A DNA stretch of 64,000 bases from Syngnathus acus (lineage: Eukaryota; Chordata; Actinopteri; Syngnathiformes; Syngnathidae). The stretch lies in the NCBI RefSeq assembly GCF_901709675.1, contig NC_051094.1, positions 8,178,501 to 8,242,500 on the forward strand, given 5' to 3'. The position numbers and the translations under genes were made by a program. Of this stretch, positions 24,491 through 47,354 are shown one piece after another; position 1 is the first letter of the stretch; every line of letters starts with the position of its first letter. The notes below the pieces were generated by a model that worked only from the letters and a program-made list of their open reading frames with translations, did no database searches and was not told where the DNA came from.

Positions 24491-24614
24491 TTCAAAAACA
24501 AAAATACAAACGTTTACTCCACATTGGCGTTTCCATGCTTTGGTAAATTCAACTCACTTCAATTGGAATAAATAAAATGGCATCTGTTCAGAAACCTCTT
24601 TTCCTTCTTTGCAG

Positions 24615-25022
24615 GATTCTGTCATCAGTCTCAACTTATCAGGCGTGACAAAACCTTTGAAAGAGGCAAACAAGAAGTTTCTTTCTCTTGGGAAAAAGCT
24701 CATTGTTCCTCAAGCCCCCTGCTCTAATCAGCCCCCCTCTCTACCTTGATGCCCACCTACCTATCCTATCCCTCCCCCCTCTGTCAGCCCCACAAGACAA
24801 CAACTGTGCGTCTCTTCTAGCACCGCCTTCTTTCTCCCTCACTGGCTTTGATTCACAGGGTTCCCCAACTTCCCCCCTCGCTGACTTTGTCTTCTGTCTC
24901 CTCCCTCTCCTCATTTCTCCACACTCACCAGCACAGAGCAGCGTTGTGAGCACCACCAGCCCATCAGAGTACTGACAAGACATTTCAACCCACCACCTAA
25001 AGAAAGTGTGTCAAATATTAAG
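24615..25022 (+). promoter_or_regulatory. slc1a3: Probable slc1a3 noncoding 5' exon
   Basis: The 3' boundary is a strong donor (AATATTAAG/GTAAGC) after 25022, and the coding exon has an acceptor before 26388, so this region is a good candidate for the 5'UTR exon seen in mammals. TTCTTTGCAG before 24615 could be an acceptor, which would make it an internal UTR exon, or the start of transcription may lie within it. The sequence is very C/T-rich, and the 95-codon open frame inside it (24688-24975) looks like a composition effect. Confidence 0.4.
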
Positions 25023-25760
25023 GTAAGCATTTTTTCTGTCATTTGACGCGCGCGGTTGCGTGGTGGATGTGTTGTATTCGGAGGAAGTGTTCGTCACAGT
25101 TTATCCGCATGCCACATTCAATGAGTTTGAAAGAGATTGCAAAATTATAAGAAATATTTGTTTATAAAGTTAAGACTTTTGATTGATTTTATAAAGGCGG
25201 AATGGTCCGCCGACAGTCAAGCAGCGTGTGTGTGTGCGTGGGGGGTTGGGGGGGGCTTTTTCCTATCTGCTTTCATAAAGTTCTGAGGAAAACATGATGC
25301 AACATTTTTCAAAGACGTCCTGTAATAATTCATGTATTCATTTTTCAACTGGAGAGAATGCGCTATACCAGGCCATACTTGAAGGCATACAGGAGCAAAT
25401 TAGTTAGTAGCACCCAATAAATGAAAGAACAAGCCAGAAGTATCACATAACTAAAGTGTCTTTTCGTCTAACCGAATTAAAGGCAATAACCTTACTGGAC
25501 TCTGGAAGCAGCCAATCAAAGAAGTCCTTAAACCTTGATTTATAAAAACCAGGGGCAATCTCAAATGAGTAATCGAATCGGTGCATGCCTAATTGTCAAC
25601 TGTCCTTGAGCCACGTGCATCCAGTCTGTACCTCCTCGGCGAGAGCCAATCGGCGTTGAGAACGTAAATTCTGCCAATAATATATCATTCAGTCTCGTTG
25701 CTTTACTGCTGAAATACTATGACTTTGTGTCTTGATCTACTATAAGTTTCTTTGCGGACT

Positions 25761-25820
25761 ATCCATCCATCCATCCATCCATCCATCCATCCATCCATCC
25801 ATCCATCCATCCATCCATCC
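25761..25820. repeat. (ATCC)15 microsatellite
   Basis: Fifteen perfect ATCC units in slc1a3 intron 1, directly abutting the dispersed repeat that follows. The pairing of an ATCC array with this repeat is common in fish genomes. Confidence 0.97.
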
Positions 25821-25950
25821 ATTTTCTGTACCGCTGTATCCCCACGGGGGTCGCGGGCTTGCTGGAGCCTATCCCAGCTGTCATCAGGCAGTAGGCGGGG
25901 GACACCCTGAACCGGTTGCCAGCCAATCGCAGGGCACACAGAGACGAACA
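25821..25950. repeat. Fish dispersed repeat (TACCGCTGTATCC / GGAGCCTATCCCAGCTGTC type)
   Basis: Starts ATTTTCTGTACCGCTGTATC and includes GGAGCCTATCCCAGCTGTC and GGTTGCCAGCCAATCGCAGG. I recognise this string as a highly repeated element of percomorph fish genomes, usually flanked by ATCC arrays as here. The class was not determined. Confidence 0.75.
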
Positions 25951-25999
25951 AGTTTGCGTACTAAATAAGCCAAATTCCAAAAGAAAACAAGCACACACA

Positions 26000-26305
26000 G
26001 CAACAAACACACAAAATTCACCACGTCACAGGGACGGACGGGAGGGACTACAAGCAAAATCAAACAGACTGAAAAGAGGCAGCTGGGATCTAAATACAAA
26101 CATACAGACAGCGAGGAACACCTAGACAACGCGCAAGTGGAGCTGATTGGGTGACACAAGGGACCGGACCGGGTTGACGAACACGGGTGAAAGAAAGCAA
26201 AAGACCAACAGGACAAGACCTGAACCACAAAAACCAGGACATAGCATGAAACACAACCCAATATAAATCCAAACAGAAAAAAATGGACCGTGACAATAAG
26301 TATGT
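26000..26305. mobile_element. Probable transposon-derived repeat in slc1a3 intron 1
   Basis: The block has the look of a fish nonautonomous element: AGTGGAGCTGATTGGGTGAC, AACAGGACAAGACCTGAACC, AACCAGGACATAGCATGAAA, and an end in GGACCGTGACAATAAG. Such AGGACAAGACC/ACCAGGACAT strings recur across fish genomes. Ends and family were not established. A 143-codon minus-strand open frame here is unlikely to be a gene. Confidence 0.45.
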
Positions 26306-26398
26306 TTTCTTTCATACTGCACAGGGAACTTGTTTACAATTTACGGGTAATCCATATGAGAGGCTGTTTACTATGTTTCGATTCTAGAGAGTTCCGCC

Positions 26399-37148
<10,750 letters not shown>

Positions 37149-38011
37149 CCGGTTTTGTTTGTTGCTGCGTTTCTTTTCTACAAAGTCAAAATCTTCCACT
37201 ACAGAACTTGACACTTCTTCAAAATGATCAAAAGGTGTTTGTTTGGCATCATCTTGCGGCTTGATTCAGCCAATATTTGAAGACAGGTTCCACAGAAAAC
37301 AATGGAAATTTGTGAATGAATCACAAATTGTTGGGGGTTCCCTATATGTTCTCGCTTGGCAATTGTTGACTCAAGCTCAACGGGCATGGTTGCCGTGGGC
37401 CCCGATTTTACCAAGCAATACACTTCCATAGGATGTTTTTTTTTTTTTTGCATTTCCATTGTCAAAATAACTTATTCGTACCAAACATTTTTTTGCCACA
37501 CTTGGTTGGTGTACCAGCCTCTGTGGTACCGTACCAAATGCCATGTTTCCACTGCACAGTACTGATTCAAGTGGACAACAAAGGAGAATAACAAGGGTCT
37601 CCTGTGTTAACAGGTCAGACAGAAATTTTACTTGTGGGCAGCTACAGCAAAGTGGAGACACTAAAGCCTCCAGAGCTACGCTAAGCTCACATTAGCATTA
37701 CTTTTGTCATTTGTTATCCGAAGTAGTTGAATGTATTAATATTGGTAGCCAGGTACAGTGCAGTTGAAAAGGTTCATATAGGTCTGTCTATTTTTTGGGG
37801 ATGGGAGGTCAAATTGTGCTTTTATAGTTAAGAGAAATTTACGAAGTTCTTGTTAAAGCTATGCAGTCATCTGCATAGTCATTTTCTTGGTGCCACGCCA
37901 TTCTATAAATTCAAAAGCGATTTATTTAATTTTTTGGGAGACCACAATTCAGGTTGCATAGCATATTCTGCTCAATTGAAACCCACCACCCCACCCCCCT
38001 AAATTACCCTG

Positions 38012-38017
38012 AATAAA
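38012..38017 (+). terminator. slc1a3: Candidate proximal slc1a3 polyadenylation signal
   Basis: AATAAA about 860 bp after the stop codon. If used it would give a short 3'UTR isoform. Distal signals also exist. Confidence 0.3.
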
Positions 38018-39699
38018 TCCTCTATCTTGGTTAAGCAATGCAGTCATCTACATGGTTATTTTCCAGGCATCTGCTTTGAATTTTAACGTTTTTTTTTTTG
38101 TCCTGTTCCAAGACGTAAACCAGTTAAATGCAAGGTTTTGGATAATCCTAAGAAATTGTCAGCGTAACCATTCTCAGATTGATGGGGTTTTTTCAAAGTT
38201 GGAGGTCGAAGGTTAGCGCTTGATAAAACTATGCTGTCATTTTCCCAGTGATGCATTATTGTACACTATGTAGTTTGTTTAGCTCCTGAGCTAATAGGAC
38301 TAACGGCGTGGCTCTGCAATAACTATAAGGTTTCCAAGTGTACTGCATGGTGAAACATACCACTAAATCCTCAATTGTGATGATGACAAGTTCTCCCACT
38401 AGAGTCCAGTCCTCCTCTGAATCAAGAAAACCTACACAGTTTCTCACCCCCCTCACCCACGACAGTGGTGCTGCTCAGAGACTGTTAATGTTGGAAACCA
38501 TGCACATAGAGTACACTGTGAACAGGCTGGCTTCTTTGGGAGATCAGAAAGACCTTCTTACTTTAGTCAGGCATGAGAGTCCTTGTGAGATGTTACGAAG
38601 CGGGTATGCTGAACAAATATTTTGTACTATGCTTTTAATTAATTTTGTAACCCCAAATCCTTATTACCCCTCTCCTGAAAGTGCGCATAGGCCTGTGTGA
38701 CGCACTGAAGGTTTAACAAAAAAAAAGAAAATTGCAATGCGAATTCACATATACTGTACTGTATAAGGGATAGAAACCAAAATTTCTCAGCATTATATTG
38801 ATCCAATTTTTTTTTAAATCTGAGAAAATAATGTACTTTTTTCTTTTCTCTCTCATTTATATTGTCAGCAATTACATAGTAGAATTAGAATGCATGAAAT
38901 TCCATGAGTCATTTTCTTAATTTGTAAATTATTTCAACAGCTGTAAAATGATGATACATTTAGATATGACAACCATAACAAATTGAATCTTTTTTTACAT
39001 TAAAAAACAAGTCAGAAAATCCAAAATAATAACCAAATATTCTAAGCCAAATGTTGAATCCACAAAATTGTCATTACCAAATCCCAATATTTAAAATATA
39101 TATATTTTTAAAGCAATTACGAATGTAGACTACTTTGTTTCTGATTCCATTTGTACACATTTTTCAATAAGAAATTTCTATCGTAGTATATCTAAAATAC
39201 TGATAAAATTACATAACTTGTTTTATCACTATGATTTTTTTGGTTAACTGAAACTAATAGATTTTGTAAGTAATTTAATCTTGCTTAGCCAAATGACAGT
39301 TGACAGAGCTGTGTTTCCCAAACTGTGGGTCAGAGGTCCTAAATGGGTCCTGGGTCATATATTTTAAGGGTGAAAAAAAGTGCTGTAAATTGGTTTTATT
39401 GATGCCAAATGACAAAAGGGCTTTTAAAAAAAAGTTTATAATTCGTGTATAGTATGTCCATGAAATATTCTACTAGGTTTAGTTGACAGGAATGTTTGAG
39501 AAAGCCTGTTGTAGAGGATTGTTTTACATAGATAAATGTGGATGTTAACTGTAGTGAAATCGCGAAAGGTTACTTGATGATTCCGTTACAAATCCAGTCA
39601 ACAAATCTTGTACAGAGACAAATTAATTGGATAGTTTGTTTCTTTGCGTCCACAGAACGTACAGTGTTTGTAACTGTAGATTGCATAATGTTTTGTTAA

Positions 39700-39705
39700 A
39701 ATAAA
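39700..39705 (+). terminator. slc1a3: Candidate distal slc1a3 polyadenylation signal
   Basis: AATAAA in the context GTTAAAATAAAGGAAATAAA, about 2.55 kb after the stop. Mammalian SLC1A3 has a long 3'UTR, which favours this position. Another AATAAA is at 39885-39890. The sequence between stop and signal is AT-rich with no real gene. Confidence 0.5.
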
Positions 39706-40139
39706 GGAAATAAAAAACAAATATGTACAGTGAGATCCCACATACTTGTTCTGGATTTATCTGCTGATGTGTCTTTTGGAGATTGAGCTTCTTCTATTTT
39801 TTGACAAGCATACAAACACAAGAGTTTGTATCAATTCGAAAGTGACGGACATATATGGTATTTTTAAGAAACTTGTTTATCATGAATAAAAGAAAGAAAA
39901 GGTTAAAGTGCACTATTTGGAAACCAATATTCCATCGAGATTTGTGCTTGCATAGAACGTTTTTGCTTGATCAAATCAAATTGAAAAACTATGCTTGAGA
40001 CCAAAAGCCGATATCATTTGAATGAATAGAATCTGCATAGAATTGTATCCAAGTAAATAAAAAAAATAAAAAATGTAGAAGTGGATTTAAAGTGTGACTT
40101 TATAAACATGACTGTGGGTTTATAATATTGTCCTGCATC

Positions 40140-40631
40140 GCCCTCTAGCGTATCGAGGAGTCCCGTTGCGTGGTATTTCATTTTGGCGCCGATGGAGGGA
40201 GTCACTCGTGAGAGCTTTGCTCAAGTCAGACGGCGGCACTTCCGGTCGGCATTTTGTTCTACGAGAGGAGGAGAGCCTCTTTCGGCCGATCGCAACAAAT
40301 CGCAACATTTCTCCTTTTTACGCTCGGAAAAAAAAAAACAAGTGGCTCGCGCTCATCGCACAGGTCAACCGCGACGCCGAAGAAAGGACGTTCGCCTTCC
40401 TGATAAACGTGCAAATAATTCGGTCGCGAGTTGTGTGACGGAAGAAGGAGCGAACCGAGCCCGACCCCGGATTATTGTTGATAGCTAGCGAGCTAGCCAC
40501 CTAGCTCGAACGGGGCTAGCTCGGCAGAGCCAATCCGAGTTTTCTTCTGGAGGAGAAGAAAGGGGGAGCTAGAGATACGGACACAAATCCAAGCTAAAAC
40601 ATTCCCCTCCCTTTGGGCGCCTCATCCGAAG
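40140..40631 (+). promoter_or_regulatory. nipbl: nipbl CpG-rich promoter and noncoding exon 1
   Basis: A sharp rise in G+C and CpG content begins near 40140. TTTGGCGC (40182-40189) is a strong E2F-type site, fitting a cell-cycle and chromosome-biology gene. The exon ends at a donor GAAG/GTAAAT after 40631, and the next exon begins at 43886, giving a 3.25-kb intron 1 with no other feature I can name. An ATG at 40192 opens a frame of about 98 codons, which would be a long uORF if transcription starts upstream of it. The distance from the slc1a3 distal polyA signal is under 500 bp. Confidence 0.65.
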
Positions 40632-43600
40632 GTAAATACACTCACCTATGTGCAGTCCAGTTTTTTACCAATTCCGCACTTATTAACCAAAACAGTTGTG
40701 TTCGAGAGGAGGGCCACCCACGGCGTCGTTAATCGCCGACCGGGAAGGAGATGGATGCTAGCGGGGCTAACTAGCTAGGTGTGTTTTCGCTCTTGCCCAG
40801 GCGCACGGCCTCGAAGCTGGATGTCACTCGTCGAAGCCCGCGGACCTGTTCCCGCAGCGTACGCAAACAACCTCGCCGTTTCCCCCCGAAACACGACACA
40901 GCCCTTCACATTTTACCCTCGTCGTTTTGCTCCCATACCCCGCTCTCCACTCCAGCGTTTTATTATTATGCCAACTTCATAACATCCAAAGCTAGTCAGC
41001 GTTAGCCTTACCGGACAAACCACCCAGCCGACCCGCGGAGTGAGCTCTTTTCCACCGCTTAAGTGATCGCGGCGAGCTCGGGCTTCTGGCTTTAGTCAAC
41101 AACTTCGTCGAAGTACTAACTTGAAGCTTACATATAGCTGACAATGACTGTCTAATTTGGCCTTATCATTTCAACGTGTGCCGATTAAATCTCATCGAAT
41201 TATTATGAGTAATATTACGCTTGTGGACCGGTGATGTTGACGACAGCCACCATTCACTGTGCATCTGCTCTCCTTTTGTGCCGCCTCCTCGCCTGTCAGT
41301 CTCCCAGCTGTCATCTTTGGCCCACACGTCGAGCTCCGAGTGGGAGAACCCCACAGACGTGCTACTACGAGTTCGTGTTTACAACAGCTCCCCTACCCTC
41401 ATTCTTCGTCCGTTGCTCGCTTTTCTAACTCTTGCCGATTTGTGAGCGTCGACTCGGTCACATTACAATTGGAATCACAGTATGTTTGTCGTACTTGTTG
41501 CATTTTATCAGTCGTTCGGCTATTTGCGTCATTGACATTGCGTTTGCGGGGTACGTATACCAATATAGCAGAAGCTTCGATTTCTTCCTCTCGAAACACT
41601 GTTTAATTTCTTCTTTTTTAACAGGAAATTGCATTTTATTCAAAACCTTAAGAGTGGCTCACGGGCGTGTTTTGCGTCATTCTGTTTAGTACAACAAAAG
41701 TACAATGTATCACCCCGTTATGCACCCCTCTAAACGAAGTTGGTACTGTTTAACTGGTATGCAGGTGTAACAAAAAAGGGAGTGAAAGCAAACTAAATCA
41801 CCCCAGATTAAGTGACGTGTTTAAGGAAGTCGATTTAGGGCTTTTTAATTTATCTGTCACCCAAGTCTAAAAATAAAATGAACTCTGTATAATGACCAAG
41901 TCAGATGATTTACCCTTTGGTTCGGCCAATGTTAACTATTAAAGGACGTCAACTTCATTTATTGCACTATTTTACATCGTCAAGTGTTTAAAGAAGTAAC
42001 ACCTTATATGTGTCGAAAAAAACGTTCCGTTGTTTTTACAACTAAAAAGTAATCCTGTTAATTATGCATAGATGGAATCCTCAAGTAAGATTACGTGGTG
42101 TGAGGGTCCTCAGTTTACAATAGCCCTGAGATATGGCTTTTCAAGGTTCCATTATTGTAAATAGCCGACAAGTGTTTTTCATACAAATGTTTAATGTGAT
42201 TATTCCTTCACCACTGCATGAGCGCAGGTTAGTGATAGGCTGGAATGATTTTGAAATATAATATAATTCTGATTTTCCCTCCTTCGATAATGTAATAGCG
42301 ATTTATTCTGCAATAATTTTTTCCAAGGTCCTCTACCTATACATTTTTAACAAACAATAAATTAATCTGTTTTACAATAAACATTTACAGATTTGTTATA
42401 CATACATGCATACAGTCAGTAAGTCCTAAGTCAGATAAGAATAATGCCGACAAATCTGTGACTTTATCGCGTCAACTTTTCATGTTTCCACAAACATTCA
42501 GAGTTAAATATTAAAAAAAGAAAAAGGACTGCGCTGCTTCAGCCAGAAACTGAACTAGATAACATAAACCAAAGAAATATACTGTATCCAAAAAGATCAA
42601 CTGAAATAGATAACTTTTTGTTTTTTTCCCCTATCTCAAGATTAATTTGATTCTTTCTTCAGTCCTAGTTAGTGATAGACTGGCAGGTTCGGACCTGTGC
42701 GCAAATTTGGTTTACGTTGATGCTGTCAGAACGGGACTCTGTCATAAACTCAAACCCCTTTAAAGTGCAATGTTTATTTTTTTAACAGATCATAGGAAGA
42801 TTTGTTTTCATCTGAAATGTCACTGTGTCTACCTGCGACGGCACAGCATTCTTCGACAAGGTATGGTGGCAATAGTTAATGCAAATTGATCCTTGTGATT
42901 ATTCATGAGCGCAGTCATTTTTTGCAAACTGTTTCTGTAAGTACTGTATGTTTCATCATTGCATTACTCCAAAAGAGCAGTAAAATTGCAACTGTTTGGA
43001 TAAGATTGCCACTTTTTATCCATTTACATGGTGGTTCAAGGACTTAACGCAATAAAATGTGCGCAATAAGTAGTTAATTTCATAATACCCGTGGGAATGA
43101 ATGTGTACTTAATATGATATGTATGTACAGGATAATCAGTTTTTAGAAACTGAGAGGAAAACATGACATAGGCATATTGAAATGTCAAGGACTTGTTCAA
43201 CCAATTTACACTGTCACCAGCTCTGTGAATTATCGTCACAATGTAGGCAGGATTCCCATGGGATGGGAGTCAACCTTACCTTTAATAATGGGATTGCGAC
43301 GGAACAGGATAAAAAGTTCACAGGAGCAGACGGGAGAGGGATTATTCAGTTGGAAGGTGAAAAGAGAAGACAAACTGTTCAGTAATGGTAAAATGCAACT
43401 TTGTTTAATGTGGCTGACCTCCAAAATGGGAGCGATATGGGAGTGGAAATAGTTCTGAACGGGAGTGGAACTCATTTACAGACGTGAATGACGCATAATG
43501 GTGTCCATTTATGTCACATAATTTGTGAACACAGGATTTGGGTTTGCCAACCTTTTTGAAAGTGAGAGCTACTTCTTGGCTACCAATAAGTGCAAAGGGC

Positions 43601-43885
43601 TAGTAATTTGATAAAAAGAACTTCTGAAATATACTGGTACCTCACTGGTGACCCAAGCTCCCCGTGGGCACCACGTCAGTGACCCCTAGTGTACATTCTA
43701 GTCTTGCGTTCTTTTCTTGACACCTTGCTCAAGTTGCCTCTGCTTAACAATTAAGTGTCACAAAAAGCCAAAGAAAAAGTACAAACGCAATCCTTTGATC
43801 AATTAGATACAACTAGTTGTTCTGCTGTACAGGACTTTGGCGACTCTCTGCAAATCAGCTCTTAAATCTTAATTTCCTCCCTCAG

Positions 43886-43974
43886 GTGTCAGGAGATGTG
43901 AGGACAGGTGTCATCCATCGGCCCCCCCGATCTACCTGTGTATCAACACACTCCCCCCCACCCTCACCTCAAGC
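43886..43974 (+). promoter_or_regulatory. nipbl: nipbl 5'UTR part of exon 2 with a start-stop uORF
   Basis: The exon begins after CCTCCCTCAG. Eleven bases in, ATG is immediately followed by TGA (43896-43901), a minimal start-stop uORF 73 bases before the CDS ATG. Such elements can stall initiating ribosomes. The rest is C-rich and has no other ATG before the CDS. Confidence 0.7.
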
Positions 43975-46900
43975 ATGAATGGGGATATGCCTCATGTTCC
44001 CATCACCACTCTTGCTGGGATCGCTAGCCTGACAGACTGTGAGTGACGCCCAACATTCCCTGCCTTAGCACACAGTTGATGAATGTCCTTTTGATGAGCA
44101 CTTGTCATCTTATTCCTTCGTCTCTTGTTCCAGTGTTGAACCAGCTTCCCCTTCCGTCCCCACTCCCCGCCACCACCACTAAGAGCCTCCTGTACAATGG
44201 GAGGATCGCAGAGGAGGTCACCTGTCTACTGGGCTGCCGGGACGAAAACCTAGCTTCCCAGCTTGCCCATGGCCTCAACCAGGTTTCCACAGAGCACATG
44301 TAAGTGGCCACGACAAAAAATCTGTCCATTATGTAGGCCCTCTATATAATCTTAGTTGCCATCCTTAGAGCGCCTTATTAGGGTCATCAATGAGCTGAAG
44401 TCACTATCAGCTGGTTTTGGCAGGGATGAGAATTTTCCACCAATCGGTGGATTTATGACTTTTTCAGACCAAAATGACCATTCTCGAGATGAGTGTAAAT
44501 CTTTTGAGAAAATGTAAGCAATTAAAAAGTGGGGCGCTGGAAGTGGTTTCCAACCCGTAGAAAGTGTTGATGTTGGTTTTCCAGTGTGGTCCATGAGAGG
44601 GTAGTGAGTGGTATTGCCATTTAATGCATAGTGTTCATTTATAAGTTATTCTTGCTGTTACGGATGATTGAGCGCTAACGTTAGCATTAGCTGGTGCAAA
44701 ATTGGCAGAGCGCATAATATCATTCCTGCCTGTTTACCTCATTTGATGTGTCATATATCTGTTTGGTGTATTTGATAAGCCCATAAGCATTCAAGTCTTC
44801 AAAGTAGCTGCACCTTTTGTGATGTGTTATTGCAGAGAGCTAAAGGACAACCTGGGAAGCGATGAGCCCGAGGGAGACGCGCCACTGCTGCTGCAGACCA
44901 TGCTGGCCAGAAACCCTGGCATCTTCAGGGAAAAAAGTACGCTGCTCAAACCACATCACTTTTCAGTGGAGTTGTAAACTGAAAGTTTAGCGTCTCAATG
45001 ATTCCTCATCTTTCCTTGAACAGATGTTATGCAGCAGCCGATGGTACAACAGTACAAGATCACCCAAAATTCCATGCATAGTCCGGCCCAGTCGGCAAAT
45101 TTCCAGCCGGCGGCAATTTCTCCCAATCCTTCAAGGTAGGTGATCACCATCCAGTTGAAATGGAATCCAAATCAAAATGAAACACAGATTTGTTTTGACT
45201 TTAAATTCGGAACCTTTACTGTCAGAGTCACGACTGTCATCAGCATCAAACACTGGCCATGTTTTTTGTACTTTTTATGTTTACTCGATTGGTAGGCAGG
45301 CACATCCAAATATCTGTATACAAATCAATAATTACACCATGGTGATCAATAATCTGTAAAAAATACAATTTCTCTGTAATGTGCTATTTGTGCTCTTGCT
45401 CATATTTGCCCTGTTTTCCTTTTCCCCTTTTAGTCGTTTTGTGCCCCCCCAGACTGGCTCTAGTAGTAGATACTTGGGCCAGCAAAACAGTCCAGTTCCC
45501 AGTCCATACACACCCCAGAGCCCCGCCCCTGGTTACATCCAGCAGTACCCCCACCAACAACCACCCAGCTACAACCAACATCAACAGATACAGCAAGGTG
45601 AGTCATCATCAACCACAAGTTCCTCCAATTTGTTGTGATTTAAGAAATCGCCTTTTCGTAATAGCAAACATTTATATAAACAAAGGCTGGGTAACGTGCT
45701 ACGCAACGCAAGCACCAAAATAAAAGCCTAACAAGCCATTGTCTATGTCGTTATTGGTTAGGCTTTTATTTTAAAGTTGGCGCACAGTGCACTGTTAAGA
45801 CTCTTACCGTAGCTTGGTGTGATCAATCGATGCAAATTCACCATATTTTCAAATTCATTATAACAAAAATATAACATTTTTACTGTTGTAAAAGGTAACA
45901 AATATCACCATGAGAAAAAATTACAATTTCGTTTAATGTTAGTTGTTGCTTCACACAAGCAAAGGGAAGTTACGCGAGAGACAACATGATCACAGGCTGC
46001 CTACTTCAAAATTAAATGGCAGTCGCTACTCTGATACTGTGCTCAAATAAAATCAATTCCATGTGTGAAGTCATTAGACCCATTCAAATTCTTTTAGGCT
46101 GAAGCATAAACTAGCTTTTGAGGATTTTACAACACAATAATGTGATGTGTTTGCTTTCTCAAAGTGTCTGTGGCCAGTCCAATGGTTCCGGGAAGTATAC
46201 GAAACATCCACGAAGGCAAGGTATCAGGTATCAATGCTGCCAACCATCACCCAGACAGGCATGGCACTGACGACTACTTGAACATCGTGCACCGGCTCGG
46301 CAGCGAGGTACGATAAACGTTTCAGTCCCGATGGATTTTTCTGAATAAACCTGACAGAAAAAGTCTTAGAGAAAAAGTTGCTAAAGGGGATTGAAAAATC
46401 AACACGCGGCCATTACTAGGGTCTAAGAAGCAATTATAGGCGGAGAAACTCTGTTTTTAATGTTAACTTGTCCCACCGTTATGTTATAGTGGGTCGCAAG
46501 TGCAGAAGGGCTTACTCACAGAAATAGGTAGATAAAAAAAATGATCGACTTGGTAAGTGGGAAGGCACTCCAGACATGCAACTATCTGTACACAAACCCT
46601 TTAAATCTGCCCTGTGTGTTTTATTTAGGAGGGGGACTCCGCCTTGAGAAATCCGTCGTTCCCTCTGAGGTCGCCGCAGTCCGGCTGCTCCCCAGCAGCG
46701 GGTGAAGGGACACCCAAACGTAATGAATTGGGGGCCAACATTGCTTTCACATGGGATTCATGTGTTTATTCAGTTGGCGTGGGCTTCACTTCGTTTTTTC
46801 TTTTGTTCTACTGCCTCACAGCGGGTTCCCGTCCTCCGCTGATTCTGCAGTCGCCACCTCCGTATGCGCCGTCGCCGAGGGAGGGGGGACTCGACCAGAA

Positions 46901-47354
46901 ACAGCATCTTCAGCAACGCAGGAAGATTCCCGCTGTGAAAGAAGAGAAAGACATGTATGACATTGTCAGCTCGCCAAACAAGGACTCCACCAAACTCACG
47001 CTCAAGTTGTCCCGGGTCAAGTCGAATGAGTCAGATCCATCAGGTAGGCAAACGCACACTGGGTATCGACAATATTCAAGAAATGAGCAGAGTAATCAAT
47101 GCCCGATCTTTCAGGTGACACTGTGCCAGGCATGGACCACAACTCAGACAATATGGAGGCGGAACTGGGCTTCCAGCAGGTGCCTGTTCTCCAGCAGAAC
47201 CTGGGAGCCCGTCACCAGCAGGCCGGGGGTGCCGCTGGTTTCCAGCCTCCTAGTTCCCCTTATGATGATGTGGAGCTCGACGCCCTGGCTGAAATCGAGC
47301 GGATAGAGCGAGAGGCGGCAAGCGAGAAGTGTTCTAAGGAAGTCCAAGATAAAG
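43975..47354 (+). other. nipbl: nipbl N-terminal region, MAU2-binding part (residues 1-434)
   Basis: The first nine coding exons. The first 130 or so residues (LTDLLNQLPLPSPLPATTTK, NQVSTEHIELKDNLGSDEPE) are nearly as in human and correspond to the MAU2-binding segment. They are followed by Gln/Pro/Ser-rich low-complexity sequence (QQYPHQQPPSYNQHQQ) and the conserved helix DDVELDALAEIERIEREA at the end of exon 10. This part is probably largely disordered outside the helices. Confidence 0.8.

Larger units (their letters stand above)
18291..24614. other. Gene-poor interval between lmbrd2 and slc1a3
   Basis: About 6.3 kb of mostly AT-rich sequence with no exon I can assign. It contains an (ATT)n tract near 18466-18489, one coding-like open frame at 18843-19070 (separate entry), a CA-rich stretch near 20985-21048 and repeat-like sequence near 24400-24490. 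In human this gap holds SKP2, NADK2 and RANBP3L; none of their characteristic sequences was recognised here. Regulatory elements for slc1a3 are possible but cannot be read directly. Confidence 0.6.

Noticed and set aside
24688-24975. 95-codon open frame in the presumed slc1a3 5' exon
   Set aside because: Leu/Pro/Ser-rich translation of a C/T-rich tract; best explained by composition.
25884-26315. 143-codon minus-strand open frame near the ATCC array
   Set aside because: It lies within dispersed repeats found widely in fish and encodes a Cys/Leu/Val-rich peptide typical of chance frames there.
38338-38700. 120-codon open frame after slc1a3
   Set aside because: It lies inside the presumed long 3'UTR, upstream of the distal polyA signals, with no homology I recognise. 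The sequence is more complex than its flanks, so a conserved UTR element is possible.
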